DNA of 7,452 bases from Lachnospiraceae bacterium (GCA_021204285.1 JAJPZP010000138.1:1-7452); one strand, 5' to 3'. Counted from the stretch's first letter, positions 1 to 7,332 are shown. Numbers and translations are program-made. The notes: generated by a model from the letters alone, not told the origin.

Positions 1-42
1 CTGGCGGAGCAGATACGGGAGCGGCTGAAGGAGAAGAAGTGA
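1..42 (+). CDS. 3' end of an upstream gene, product unknown (partial)
   Basis: An open frame enters from the left edge and ends at TGA 40-42. It encodes only LAEQIRERLKEKK, a charged, probably helical C-terminus. The stop shares its last base with the ATG at 42 of the epimerase gene, so the two are probably co-transcribed and translationally coupled. The AAGGAG at 28-33 that serves the next gene lies inside this frame. Thirteen residues are too few to name a family. A glycosyltransferase or another sugar-nucleotide enzyme would fit the context, but the sequence does not show it. Confidence 0.6.
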   Translation: MAEQIRERLKEKK

Positions 43-1139
43 TGAGGAAAGTGATGCTTGTGTTCGGGACCAGGCCGGAGGCGATCAAGATGTGCCCGCT
101 GGTGAACGAACTGAAGACGCGGCCGGGTATCGAGACGGTTGTCTGTGTGACCGGCCAGCATCGGCAGATGCTGGATCAGGTACTGGAAGCCTTCTCGGTC
201 GTGCCGGACTATGACCTGTCGATCATGAAGGAGCGGCAGACGCTGTTCGATGTGACAACGAATATTCTGAATCGCATCCGGGAAGTGCTGGAGAAGGTCG
301 GGCCGGACGTGGTACTTGTCCATGGCGACACCTCCACGACCTTTGTGACGGCGCTCGCCTGCTTTTATCTGCAGATTCCGGTCGGCCATGTGGAGGCAGG
401 CCTTCGCACCTACAACATCTATTCGCCTTATCCGGAAGAATTTAACAGGCAGGCGGTCAGTATCATTTCGCAGTATAATTTTGCGCCGACCGAGCTCTCA
501 AGGCAGAACCTGCTCCGGGAAGGAAAAAACCCGGAGACGATCTACGTGACGGGTAATACGGCGATTGACGCTTTGAAGACGACGGTGCGGGAGGATTATA
601 CACATCCGGAGCTTGACTGGGCTTCGGGCAGTCGCCTGATTCTGATCACCGCGCATCGCCGGGAGAACCTGGGCGAGCCGATGCGGCATATGTTCCGCGC
701 GATCCGCCGTGTGTGCGACGAACATCCGGATATCCGCGCGATTTATCCGATTCATATGAACCCTGTCGTGCGGGAGACCGCGGAGGCGATTCTCGGGGGT
801 GATGAGCGGATCCGGATTATCGAGCCGCTTGATGTGCTCGATTTTCATAATTTTCTCGCGCGCAGCTACCTTGTCCTGACCGACAGCGGCGGGATCCAGG
901 AGGAGGCACCTTCTCTTGGAAAGCCGGTGCTTGTCATGCGCGATACGACCGAGCGGCCGGAGGGCATCGAGGCAGGGACGCTGAAGCTGGTCGGCACGGA
1001 CGAGAGCGTCATTTATGATAACTTTAAGCGTCTGCTCGAGGATCGGGCGGCCTACGAGGCCATGAGCACCGCGAGCAATCCCTATGGCGACGGTTTCGCG
1101 AGCAGACGGATCGCCGATATTCTGGAAGGAAAAGCATGA
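42..1139 (+). CDS. wecB: UDP-N-acetylglucosamine 2-epimerase, non-hydrolysing (365 aa)
   Basis: This cytoplasmic enzyme interconverts UDP-GlcNAc and UDP-ManNAc, the ManNAc donor for capsules, teichoic-type polymers and O-antigen-like glycans. The protein has the usual family length and its motifs in order: GTRPEAIK near residues 9-16 (Arg11 and Lys16), TGQH, HGDTST with Asp96, GHVEAGLRT with Glu118, PEEFNRQ around 131-137, TAHRREN with His205, IHMNP, and TDSGGIQEE (280-288) followed by TERPEG for UDP binding. The catalytic Asp, Glu and His positions known from E. coli WecB therefore all appear present. ATG 42 is preferred: it overlaps the upstream TGA by one base and has AAGGAG at 28-33 with 8 bases of spacing. 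An in-frame GTG at 39 is possible and would add one residue. The gene overlaps the EpsG-like gene by ATGA. No UDP-ManNAc dehydrogenase is visible in the window, so the product may be used as ManNAc or oxidised by an enzyme encoded elsewhere. Confidence 0.95.
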   Translation: MRKVMLVFGTRPEAIKMCPLVNELKTRPGIETVVCVTGQHRQMLDQVLEAFSVVPDYDLSIMKERQTLFDVTTNILNRIREVLEKVGPDVVLVHGDTSTTFVTALACFYLQIPVGHVEAGLRTYNIYSPYPEEFNRQAVSIISQYNFAPTELSRQNLLREGKNPETIYVTGNTAIDALKTTVREDYTHPELDWASGSRLILITAHRRENLGEPMRHMFRAIRRVCDEHPDIRAIYPIHMNPVVRETAEAILGGDERIRIIEPLDVLDFHNFLARSYLVLTDSGGIQEEAPSLGKPVLVMRDTTERPEGIEAGTLKLVGTDESVIYDNFKRLLEDRAAYEAMSTASNPYGDGFASRRIADILEGKA

Positions 1140-2338
1140 ATTTCTATCTGCTGGTATTTTTGCTGCTGGCGGCGGGAGCCATGCTGGAACGCTTCCGTCC
1201 TCTGTATAAAAATTACATATACGGGGCGTGCTGGGCTCTGATGACGGCGCTTCTGTGCCTGCGCTACGGGCAGGGTACGGATTATATCACCTATGAGGCA
1301 ATCTATAATTCGATCCCGTTGGCGCTGGACTTCTCGAAGGGGTACTTTTTTGGCGTGTATCCGGAGTCTGGCTGGCGGTTGCTGTGCGCTCTGTTCCGCG
1401 CGCTTCACGCGCCGTTCTGGGTGTTCACGGCTGCGCTCGGCCTGGCTGAGATGCTTCTGCTGCACCGGGCGCTGACAAAGTATGTGCCTCAGCGCACAGC
1501 AGGACTGTTTCTTGCCTATCCGGTACTCTTTCTCGTATATATGCTGTCGGGCCTCCGGCAGGGTTTTGCCATGTGTCTGTTCCTGGGGATCGCGTTGCCC
1601 TTCTATCTGGAGAAACGCTGGGCCGCGTATATCGTGACGATTCTGGTCACGGCGAGTTTTCACAAGGTAGGCTATATCTGGCTGGTTCTGCCCGTTGTCT
1701 ATTATCTGTCGACAAAAATCATGCTGGTCCTGGTCGCCCTGTCTGCGGCGGGAGGGCTGATAATTCAGATCCCGGTTATGGAAAACGTGGCGATGGAAGC
1801 ATTTCCTTCTTATCATTTATGGCAGTTCCTGCATGAAGGGGAAATCAGCTGGTTTGCCCTGGGGGAGCGTATCGTGAGCGCCGCGCTTCTGGTCGCGCTC
1901 TGGTTCTGGCTGCGCAGGGCAGGGGAGGAGCTGGAGCGGTCGACGGAGCTGCTGTTGAAGGCCTATCTGTGCGGCGTCTGCCTGTATCTGTTGCTGATGC
2001 AGAACAGCTACTATGCCAGCCGTTATGCGGTTGTGTTTAAGGTGCTGGAATGTGTGCTGGTGCTTCGCCTGATTGCGGGTGAGCAGAAAATAGTAAGAGC
2101 GGCAGCGGTTTTCTTTTTCGGGCTGACGATGCTCATGGGACTGAAAAACATGAATGCGATGATCCGGGAGGGATTTTATGACTCCTCTCAGGTGAATCTC
2201 CTGAATTTTCCTTATGTTTCCGTATTTGGGCAGGATCGGATAGGTGAGTATCTGTCTTATGATGAAAACTATCAGGTTATTCTGGCGCGGACGCTGGTTG
2301 ACCAGGTAATCTGGGTAGTGGAGGATGGAACGGTGTGA
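1136..2338 (+). CDS. EpsG/Wzy-like polysaccharide polymerase family membrane protein (400 aa)
   Basis: This polytopic inner-membrane protein probably polymerises or otherwise handles lipid-linked polysaccharide repeats at the outer face of the membrane. It is mostly hydrophobic, with roughly ten membrane segments. It carries the usual EpsG-family signatures: LRYGQGTDYITY near residues 42-53, SGLRQGFAM near 138-146, ASFHKVG near 173-179 and SRYAVVFK near 295-302. The conserved Arg and His in such motifs are thought to contact the glycan, though the biochemistry of EpsG itself is thinly documented. The start ATG 1136 overlaps the epimerase stop by four bases (ATGA) and has GGAAGGA at 1124-1130. 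About 35 residues follow the terminal FPYVSVF-like segment and form an acidic, partly hydrophobic tail ending in VVEDGTV. An O-antigen ligase-type role cannot be excluded, since these families share topology. Confidence 0.85.
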   Translation: MNFYLLVFLLLAAGAMLERFRPLYKNYIYGACWALMTALLCLRYGQGTDYITYEAIYNSIPLALDFSKGYFFGVYPESGWRLLCALFRALHAPFWVFTAALGLAEMLLLHRALTKYVPQRTAGLFLAYPVLFLVYMLSGLRQGFAMCLFLGIALPFYLEKRWAAYIVTILVTASFHKVGYIWLVLPVVYYLSTKIMLVLVALSAAGGLIIQIPVMENVAMEAFPSYHLWQFLHEGEISWFALGERIVSAALLVALWFWLRRAGEELERSTELLLKAYLCGVCLYLLLMQNSYYASRYAVVFKVLECVLVLRLIAGEQKIVRAAAVFFFGLTMLMGLKNMNAMIREGFYDSSQVNLLNFPYVSVFGQDRIGEYLSYDENYQVILARTLVDQVIWVVEDGTV

Positions 2339-2344
2339 AAGGGC

Positions 2345-3376
2345 ATGCGGCTGGAAATTTTACTGACTGCGCTGCTGTATTTTGGAGGAACCTGCCTGAC
2401 AGGATACGCGGTGCGGCGTCTGCTGAAACTGAAAAAAGAGGGGCTTCTTTTCTCCGTTGCGCTTGGGGCGTTTTGCTGGTGGGCGCTGATGGAGCTGATC
2501 CTTGTGCCGATGACGATGAAGTTTGCGAGCTTCAGCAGTTTTGTCGTTATTTACAGTGTGGCAATAGCGCTTCTTTCCCTGGCAGGGCTTTTATGCTGGC
2601 GTGATATCCAGGAAGACGTAAAGGAACTGGCCGGAAACTGGCGAAAATATCTGACGCTGGGACATGTCGTGGCGCTGTTGCTCATCGTGATCGAACTGTG
2701 GTTTATTCACCATCATATGTATCTGGAGTGGGACGATACCTATTATGTGAACCTGGCGAACGTGGCAATCTCTTCCGATAAAATTTACTGGGTCTATCCT
2801 GAGACCGGCATACAGGTGGATCTCGACAAGCGCTATATGCTTTCGCTCTGGCCGATTTTCTATGCATGGCTTTCAAAACTCTTTGGTGTGGTGCCGACGA
2901 TCATGGCGCATACGATTATGCCCTGGCTGATGATTCCGCTTGCCTATGTGATTTATGTGCTGATCGGAAAGCGGCTTTTTGAGGACGATGTACAGCTGCA
3001 GGGCATGTTTCTGGCTTTTGCCGTTCTCATTCACCTCTTTATGAGCGGGGAACACACGACAGGGCTGACCTTCCTTGCAATCACGCCGTGGGTAGGGAAA
3101 GGAATACTGGCAGGGATTATTATCCCGGGGTTGTTCTACTGGATTCTGCGCGCGGTGAGAGATGGAGGCACGGCAAACTGGATGATGCTTGGAATTACCG
3201 GCCTGGGAGGCTGCCTGACGTCTTCTGTCGGGATCATGCTCACGCCGCTGTTCGTCGGTATCGCAGTGTTTTTGCTTACGTTGCAGACGAAAAAGATCCG
3301 ATATCTGGCATATGGGATCCTCTCCTGTCTGCCCTGTATTCTGCTCGGACTTTATTATATCCCACTGACGCACTAA
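2345..3376 (+). CDS. Polytopic membrane protein, GT-C-like N-terminal half (343 aa)
   Basis: I do not recognise a named gene. The protein has about nine hydrophobic segments. After the third segment (about 105-121) there is a loop carrying HHHMYLEWDDTYYVNLA (122-138). A paired-Asp motif in the first large outer loop is typical of GT-C glycosyltransferases that use polyprenyl-phosphate sugars. A TPWVGKGILAG segment (247-257) resembles a motif I associate with large uncharacterised Firmicute membrane proteins (possibly the DUF6077 type, from memory and unverified). Such proteins are usually near 600 residues, whereas this frame stops at 343 after LYYIPLTH. The next gene supplies what looks like the missing C-terminal half. 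ATG 2345 lies six bases after the EpsG-like stop and has only a weak, too-close AAAGGG, so translation probably depends on coupling. A role in glycan transfer is inference. Confidence 0.75.
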   Translation: MRLEILLTALLYFGGTCLTGYAVRRLLKLKKEGLLFSVALGAFCWWALMELILVPMTMKFASFSSFVVIYSVAIALLSLAGLLCWRDIQEDVKELAGNWRKYLTLGHVVALLLIVIELWFIHHHMYLEWDDTYYVNLANVAISSDKIYWVYPETGIQVDLDKRYMLSLWPIFYAWLSKLFGVVPTIMAHTIMPWLMIPLAYVIYVLIGKRLFEDDVQLQGMFLAFAVLIHLFMSGEHTTGLTFLAITPWVGKGILAGIIIPGLFYWILRAVRDGGTANWMMLGITGLGGCLTSSVGIMLTPLFVGIAVFLLTLQTKKIRYLAYGILSCLPCILLGLYYIPLTH

Positions 3377-3377
3377 A

Positions 3378-3383
3378 GGGAGG
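3378..3383 (+). promoter_or_regulatory. Ribosome binding site of the 3390 gene
   Basis: GGGAGG lies directly after the TAA at 3374-3376 and six bases before ATG 3390. Its strength and placement argue that the downstream half is translated from its own start and is not a dead remnant of a frameshifted gene. Confidence 0.7.
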
Positions 3384-3389
3384 GACCGG

Positions 3390-4187
3390 ATGGATGAATT
3401 TTTTGAAATTGCAAAGACCGATTTCCTGGCAACCTTTGAGGGGGCGTGGATGTTCCCGCTTCTGCTGCTCTGTGCAGTGTTGATTTTGTGGAAAGAGCCG
3501 GACCGGACGAGAAAGCTTCTGATTGGATTGCTGCCGCTGACGGCAGTTTTTATCTACTGGTTTCCGCCCACGGGGATGTTTCTCATGAAGGTGCTGGGAG
3601 AGAATATTTACTGGCGCATTCTCTGGCTGATTCTGGTTGCGGTAACAATTCCTTATGCGCTGTGCCTGCTCCTTCGGAAATGCAGCGGGCTGCGCAGACA
3701 GGCGGCGTTTTTGCTCTGTCTTGCACTGGTTGCGCTGTGCGGAACCCCGCTGCTCGCCTCAGAGGAATTTCTGGATTCCACAAATGAATACAAAATACCG
3801 CAGTATGTGATTGAAGTCTGCGATCTGCTGCCGGAGAATATCCATGCGATGGTGTCCAACCGGCTTCTGCCCTATATAAGGCAGTATGACACGAGCATCA
3901 CACTGGAGTATGCGCGCAATGCGTTTGACTCCGCCCTGCTTGAAGAGGGCAGATCCAATGTCGAGAAACTGTATCTGGAGATGCAGGAGGACGAGATCGA
4001 CCTGTCATATCTGGCTCCGCTGGCAAAGGAAGAGGGCTGTACGTTTATTGTGCTCTCCAACACGCGCACGTATATAGGCGAGTGGGAGGACTATGGTTAT
4101 GAAAAATACGCCTCGACGGCGGATTTTGATATTTTTGTTGACATGGACTATGAGGAAGGACAGGATACAAGAAAGTGGGAGGACTGA
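3390..4187 (+). CDS. Membrane protein with extracytoplasmic C-terminal domain, GT-C-like C-terminal half (265 aa)
   Basis: No named gene is recognised. Four hydrophobic segments (about 20-34, 43-59, 74-95 and 104-123) are followed by a soluble acidic region of about 140 residues, probably outside the cell. The third segment begins ENIYWRILWLI. The soluble part has LPYIRQYDTSITLEYARNAF (159-178), then an EGCTFIVLSNT strand. This arrangement of YWR in a membrane segment, then an RQYD-type motif, then a short alpha/beta tail, matches my recollection of the C-terminal part of long single-chain GT-C-like proteins in Lachnospiraceae. Together with the preceding 343-residue protein it would make a chain of about 610 residues. 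It is read in the +1 frame relative to that gene and starts 13 bases after its stop, with its own GGGAGG. Its end overlaps the CotH gene by 13 bases. The acidic tail ends in RKWED. Confidence 0.75.
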   Translation: MDEFFEIAKTDFLATFEGAWMFPLLLLCAVLILWKEPDRTRKLLIGLLPLTAVFIYWFPPTGMFLMKVLGENIYWRILWLILVAVTIPYALCLLLRKCSGLRRQAAFLLCLALVALCGTPLLASEEFLDSTNEYKIPQYVIEVCDLLPENIHAMVSNRLLPYIRQYDTSITLEYARNAFDSALLEEGRSNVEKLYLEMQEDEIDLSYLAPLAKEEGCTFIVLSNTRTYIGEWEDYGYEKYASTADFDIFVDMDYEEGQDTRKWED

Positions 4188-6457
4188 AAAAGAAGGCGCT
4201 GCTTTTCGGTATCGTGATCTGCAGTCTCCCGGTCTGGCTGACGCTGTGCGCTCCTGTTGAGACAAAACCTGCTGTTTACATCAATGAGGTCTGCAGCAGC
4301 AACAAACGTATTGCGGAAGATTCCGATGGAGAATGCAGCGATTACATTGAGCTGTATAATGCCTCAGACAGGCCGGTATCCTTGTCCGGCTGGCATCTGA
4401 CGGACGATGCAGGAGAGCTGGACAAGGCCGCGCTTCCGGACATTACGATGGAGGCGGGCGGCTATCTGCTGCTCTTTGCGAACGGGCGGGATGACAGTGA
4501 AGATTCCCTTCCTTTTAAAATCAGCGCTGCGGGGGGAGAGTCGATCCTGCTGACGGACGCTGAGGGAGACATTGTAGACAGTGTAGCGTTGCCGGAACTG
4601 GAGGCGGATACCGCTTACGCGAGAAGTGAGGACGGTTCTGATACCTGGGCGGTTCTCGAGGCGTCCCCCGGCACGTCGAATAATGAGGCGGTCGCAGTGA
4701 AAGCGGCGACGCTTGACACGCCGGTCTTCTCCACAGAAGGCGGATTTTACAGTGAGGCCTTTTACCTGGAAATTGAGGCGGAAGAAGGGGCGACGATCTA
4801 CTATACGCTGGACGGAAGCGAGCCGACAGAGCAGTCGCAGGTCTATACGGGCAGCATCCTGATCGAGGACGCCAGCGCAAATCCCAATGTATACAATGCT
4901 ATTCAGAATGTGACGACAGACTGGCTCAACTACACGCCGACAGAGGAGAACGTAGACAAGGGAACGGTCGTCCGTGCAGTTGCAGTGGATGGCGATGGCA
5001 ACGGCAGTTGGGTGGCGACAGCGACGTATTTTGTCGGCCTTACGGCTTATGAAAATGCGGATGTGCTGTCTCTGGTGGCGGATCCGGAGGATCTCTTTGG
5101 TGAGAATGGCATCTATGTCACGGGAAAGGAATATGACGAGTGGTATCTTTCCGGTTCCGGGGAGGAGGAACCCACGCCGAATTATGAGCAGAAGGGCTCC
5201 CTGTGGGAGATCGACAGTAATCTGGAAATGTTCGAGTCGGGAGAGAGTGTCCTGAATCAGGCGGCCGGGCTGCGGATACAGGGCGGTTCTTCGAGAGTGT
5301 CTGCAAAGAAGCGCTTCAGCGTCTATGCGCGCGAGGAGTACAGCGGCAGCGATTATTTCGACTATGAGATCCTGGAAGGGAAGAAGCTGCATTCCTTTGC
5401 GCTCCGGCAGGGCTTTGCAAATGCAGCCATGCAGGAATTATTGCAGGATCGGAGCGTAGGCACGCAGTCCGCACGGGAAGTGGTTGTGTTCCTGAACGGA
5501 GAATACTGGTACACGACCTATATCCAGGAAAAATACAGCAAATATTATCTGAGCGAAGAATACGGCGTCGATATGGACAATGTGGCGATTCTCCGGAACT
5601 ACTCGGTGACCGGGAGTGGAGACAGTTCCGTGGAGGCGGAGTTTGCGGATCTGATGGCCTATTTTAACGGGACGGATTTCTCGACGGAGGAGGCGTTCCT
5701 GGAAGCCTGCGAAAAGATCGATATGCAGAGTTATATCGATTTTATGGTTACCAACATTTATCTGTGTAATATGGATATGTCGGATCGCTATAATCAGCTG
5801 ACCTGGAGGTCATATGAGGACGGCGAAAGTGAATATGAGGATGGGAAATTCTGCTGGCTTCTGTATGACCTGGATTATGTGGAGACGAGCCATCTGGACT
5901 TCTATGGCGTCGACAATATGGCGGAGCTGAATTCCTTTACGGCACCCATTCGCTTTGATGTGAACAGTTCGTCGATGGACGAGATGATCATTTTCAGCGC
6001 ACTGCGCGATAATGAGAGCTTCCGGGAGCAGTTTGTCCTTTCTTTTCTCGATATGGCGAACACCTGCTTCTCGGCGGAATATGTCTCACAGGTTCTCGAA
6101 GCCTGGGGAGAGGACATCCACTGGCATGACGATTTTTTCCTGCTTCGTTTTGATTACGCAGTGCAGTATCTGGCGGAGGAATTTTCACTGACGGGCACGC
6201 TGGAGGAACTGACGCTTTCCGTCAGTGATCCGGAGGGTGGAAGTGTGCAGCTGAATACCTGTACGCCGGATTTATCAGATGGCTCCTGGAGCGGAAAGTA
6301 TTACAGCGACTATCCGCTTACGCTGACCGCGGTGGCGGAGAGCGGGTACCGTTTTGTCGGATGGAGCGGCAGTGTGGAGAGCGACGAGGCGACCATCACG
6401 GTGGATCTCACCGATGGCGGAGCCCGGATTGAGGCCGTGTTTGAAAAAACAGAATAG
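4175..6457 (+). CDS. Secreted CotH-family kinase with lamin-tail and chitobiase-like domains (760 aa)
   Basis: This is an exported CotH-type atypical kinase; characterised members use ATP to phosphorylate secreted or spore-coat proteins. A basic start (GGLKKK) and hydrophobic residues 8-26 form a signal peptide or membrane anchor. The Cys in TLCAP lacks a small residue at -1, so it is a poor lipobox. A lamin-tail domain follows at about 33-170 (YINEVCSSN, DYIELYNASDRPVSLSGWHL). Next is a chitobiase C-terminal-like beta domain at about 182-287 (ATIYYTLDGSEPT). The CotH domain spans about 295-665: GLRIQGGSSRVSAKKRF (365-381) with the Lys pair, then LNGEYWYTTYIQEKYSKYYL, CNMDMSDRYNQLTWR (531-545) and WLLYDLDYVE (561-570), whose Asp residues match the metal and catalytic positions of the family. 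A beta repeat of the FVGWSG...IEAVFE type closes the protein (about 675-757). GTG 4175 is the chosen start; its binding site is weak (GAGGAAGGA 14 bases upstream), so coupling to the upstream gene is likely. Confidence 0.88.
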   Translation: MGGLKKKALLFGIVICSLPVWLTLCAPVETKPAVYINEVCSSNKRIAEDSDGECSDYIELYNASDRPVSLSGWHLTDDAGELDKAALPDITMEAGGYLLLFANGRDDSEDSLPFKISAAGGESILLTDAEGDIVDSVALPELEADTAYARSEDGSDTWAVLEASPGTSNNEAVAVKAATLDTPVFSTEGGFYSEAFYLEIEAEEGATIYYTLDGSEPTEQSQVYTGSILIEDASANPNVYNAIQNVTTDWLNYTPTEENVDKGTVVRAVAVDGDGNGSWVATATYFVGLTAYENADVLSLVADPEDLFGENGIYVTGKEYDEWYLSGSGEEEPTPNYEQKGSLWEIDSNLEMFESGESVLNQAAGLRIQGGSSRVSAKKRFSVYAREEYSGSDYFDYEILEGKKLHSFALRQGFANAAMQELLQDRSVGTQSAREVVVFLNGEYWYTTYIQEKYSKYYLSEEYGVDMDNVAILRNYSVTGSGDSSVEAEFADLMAYFNGTDFSTEEAFLEACEKIDMQSYIDFMVTNIYLCNMDMSDRYNQLTWRSYEDGESEYEDGKFCWLLYDLDYVETSHLDFYGVDNMAELNSFTAPIRFDVNSSSMDEMIIFSALRDNESFREQFVLSFLDMANTCFSAEYVSQVLEAWGEDIHWHDDFFLLRFDYAVQYLAEEFSLTGTLEELTLSVSDPEGGSVQLNTCTPDLSDGSWSGKYYSDYPLTLTAVAESGYRFVGWSGSVESDEATITVDLTDGGARIEAVFEKTE

Positions 6458-6462
6458 ACAGC

Positions 6463-6500
6463 AAAAAAGTCGTCTGCATCATGCGTGCAGGCGGCTTTTT
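6463..6500 (+). terminator. Intrinsic terminator of the plus-strand operon
   Basis: A ten-pair stem (6469-6478 with 6486-6495, including two G-U pairs in the plus-strand transcript) surrounds a seven-base loop. An A run at 6463-6468 precedes it and TTTTT at 6496-6500 follows, starting six bases after the CotH stop. Read from the minus strand, the same element has an A-rich left side and a TTTTTT exit, but the two G-U pairs become A-C mismatches. It should therefore be weaker in that direction. The loop contains the TGA of the convergent glycosyltransferase. Confidence 0.88.
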
Positions 6501-7270
6501 CTTACCCGGTCGATCAGTCGCTGACCGAAGATTTTTTTTATGCCCAGTTTCAGATAAAACGTACATTCTCTGAGAATGCGGGCCGGCGAGAGGTGGAATA
6601 CTCCAAGTTCCCGCTGCATTCGCCTCTGTTCGCGGTGGGAGCGAAGCGGATGCTCATCCGAATATCCGGAAATCTCGTAGATCGCGATTGGCTCCGGATG
6701 ATAGGCGAAGACTTTGCCATCCAGATACATGCGCAGAAAAAAATGATGGTCGGCACAGATGCGGTAGGAAATGTCATATGGCGTCTCCAGCAGCAGTTCC
6801 CGCTTTATGAATGCTGACTGGTGGCAAAAGGCCATCTCCTCTTTCAGACGGTCCAGCGGAAGGGCAGGGTAGAGCCCGCGCCTTCCCTGATAGACGCAGA
6901 TGGTGTCGCCATAAAGAATCTGCACATCTGCTTCCACAGGGAAAAGCATACTGAGAATGTGAGCGGATGAGAGCAGATCGCCAGCGTTCAGAAACAGGAG
7001 CCATTCGCCCGCGGCCAGCCGGGTGCCTTTATTCATGGCGTCATAGATGCCCCGGTCCGGTTCGGAGACAAAGCGAAACGGGATTTCCTTTTCGTTGAAT
7101 TTCCTGCCGCATTTTTCCAGGAACTCCGGCGTACCGTCATCGGAAGCACCGTCGATGACCAGATATTCGAAACCTGCAAAGTCCTGCGACAGGATATTTT
7201 CCATCGTGGCCTCAAGCGGTGTCTTTGCGTTCCGGCAGACTGTGATGACAGACAAAATAAGAGCAGCCAT
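6479..7270 (-). CDS. Family 2 glycosyltransferase, GT-A fold (263 aa)
   Basis: This is a cytoplasmic transferase that moves a sugar from a nucleotide donor, probably onto a lipid-linked glycan. Family 2 signatures appear in order: LSVITVCRN at 6-14, a nucleotide-binding LVIDGASDDGT at 37-47, SEPDRGIYDAMNKG at 69-82 and FLNAGD at 93-98, where NAGD takes the place of the metal-binding DXD motif. CHQSAFIKRELL (149-160) and ADHHFFLRM (173-181) fit the acceptor-side part of WcaA/WfgS-like enzymes. No membrane segment is evident, and the C-terminus is basic (KKIFGQRLIDRVRKSR), which may help membrane association. ATG 7270 is chosen because AGGAGG at 7279-7284 lies eight bases upstream; the in-frame GTG at 7277-7279 overlaps that binding site and is unlikely to be used. 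The last codons are part of the operon terminator. The gene has its own promoter and converges on the plus-strand operon, so it may be regulated separately. Donor and acceptor are unknown. Confidence 0.92.
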   Translation of the reverse strand: MAALILSVITVCRNAKTPLEATMENILSQDFAGFEYLVIDGASDDGTPEFLEKCGRKFNEKEIPFRFVSEPDRGIYDAMNKGTRLAAGEWLLFLNAGDLLSSAHILSMLFPVEADVQILYGDTICVYQGRRGLYPALPLDRLKEEMAFCHQSAFIKRELLLETPYDISYRICADHHFFLRMYLDGKVFAYHPEPIAIYEISGYSDEHPLRSHREQRRMQRELGVFHLSPARILRECTFYLKLGIKKIFGQRLIDRVRKSRLHA

Positions 7271-7278
7271 GGCGGCCA

Positions 7279-7284
7279 CCTCCT
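7279..7284 (-). promoter_or_regulatory. Ribosome binding site deciding the glycosyltransferase start
   Basis: AGGAGG on the minus strand sits eight bases before ATG 7270. It overlaps the longer-frame GTG (7277-7279), so the shorter 263-residue protein is favoured. Confidence 0.85.
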
Positions 7285-7303
7285 CTTCCAGAAATTATAA
7301 ATT

Positions 7304-7332
7304 ATTATACTGGATAGAGGGTGGATTTACAA
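7304..7332 (-). promoter_or_regulatory. Sigma-A-type promoter of the glycosyltransferase gene
   Basis: On the minus strand, a -35 TTGTAA (7327-7332) is followed by a 17-base spacer and a perfect TATAAT -10 (7304-7309). Transcription would begin near 7297, giving a leader of about 27 bases that contains the AGGAGG. A second TATAAT at 7294-7299 has no matching -35 box. Confidence 0.8.

Noticed and set aside
1082..1816. A 244-residue minus-strand open frame across the epimerase/EpsG junction
   Set aside because: It is antisense to two well-supported genes and has a Gln/Arg/His-rich composition typical of a shadow frame, with no family resemblance.
3088..3483. A plus-strand frame bridging the gap between the two GT-C-like halves
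   Set aside because: This third frame encodes Arg- and Gly-rich sequence without membrane segments, and both flanking frames have far better protein character. It is not the missing link between the halves.
4235..4255. A lipoprotein signal at the Cys of TLCAP in the CotH protein
   Set aside because: The residue before the Cys is Leu, not Gly, Ala or Ser, so the lipobox is not met. A normal signal peptide or an uncleaved membrane anchor is more likely.
4364..5392. A 342-residue open frame on the minus strand opposite the CotH gene
   Set aside because: It lies wholly antisense to a gene with clear domain motifs, is rich in Arg, Ile and Leu without any recognisable motif, and has no promoter or binding site. 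Long antisense frames are expected opposite GC-rich genes.
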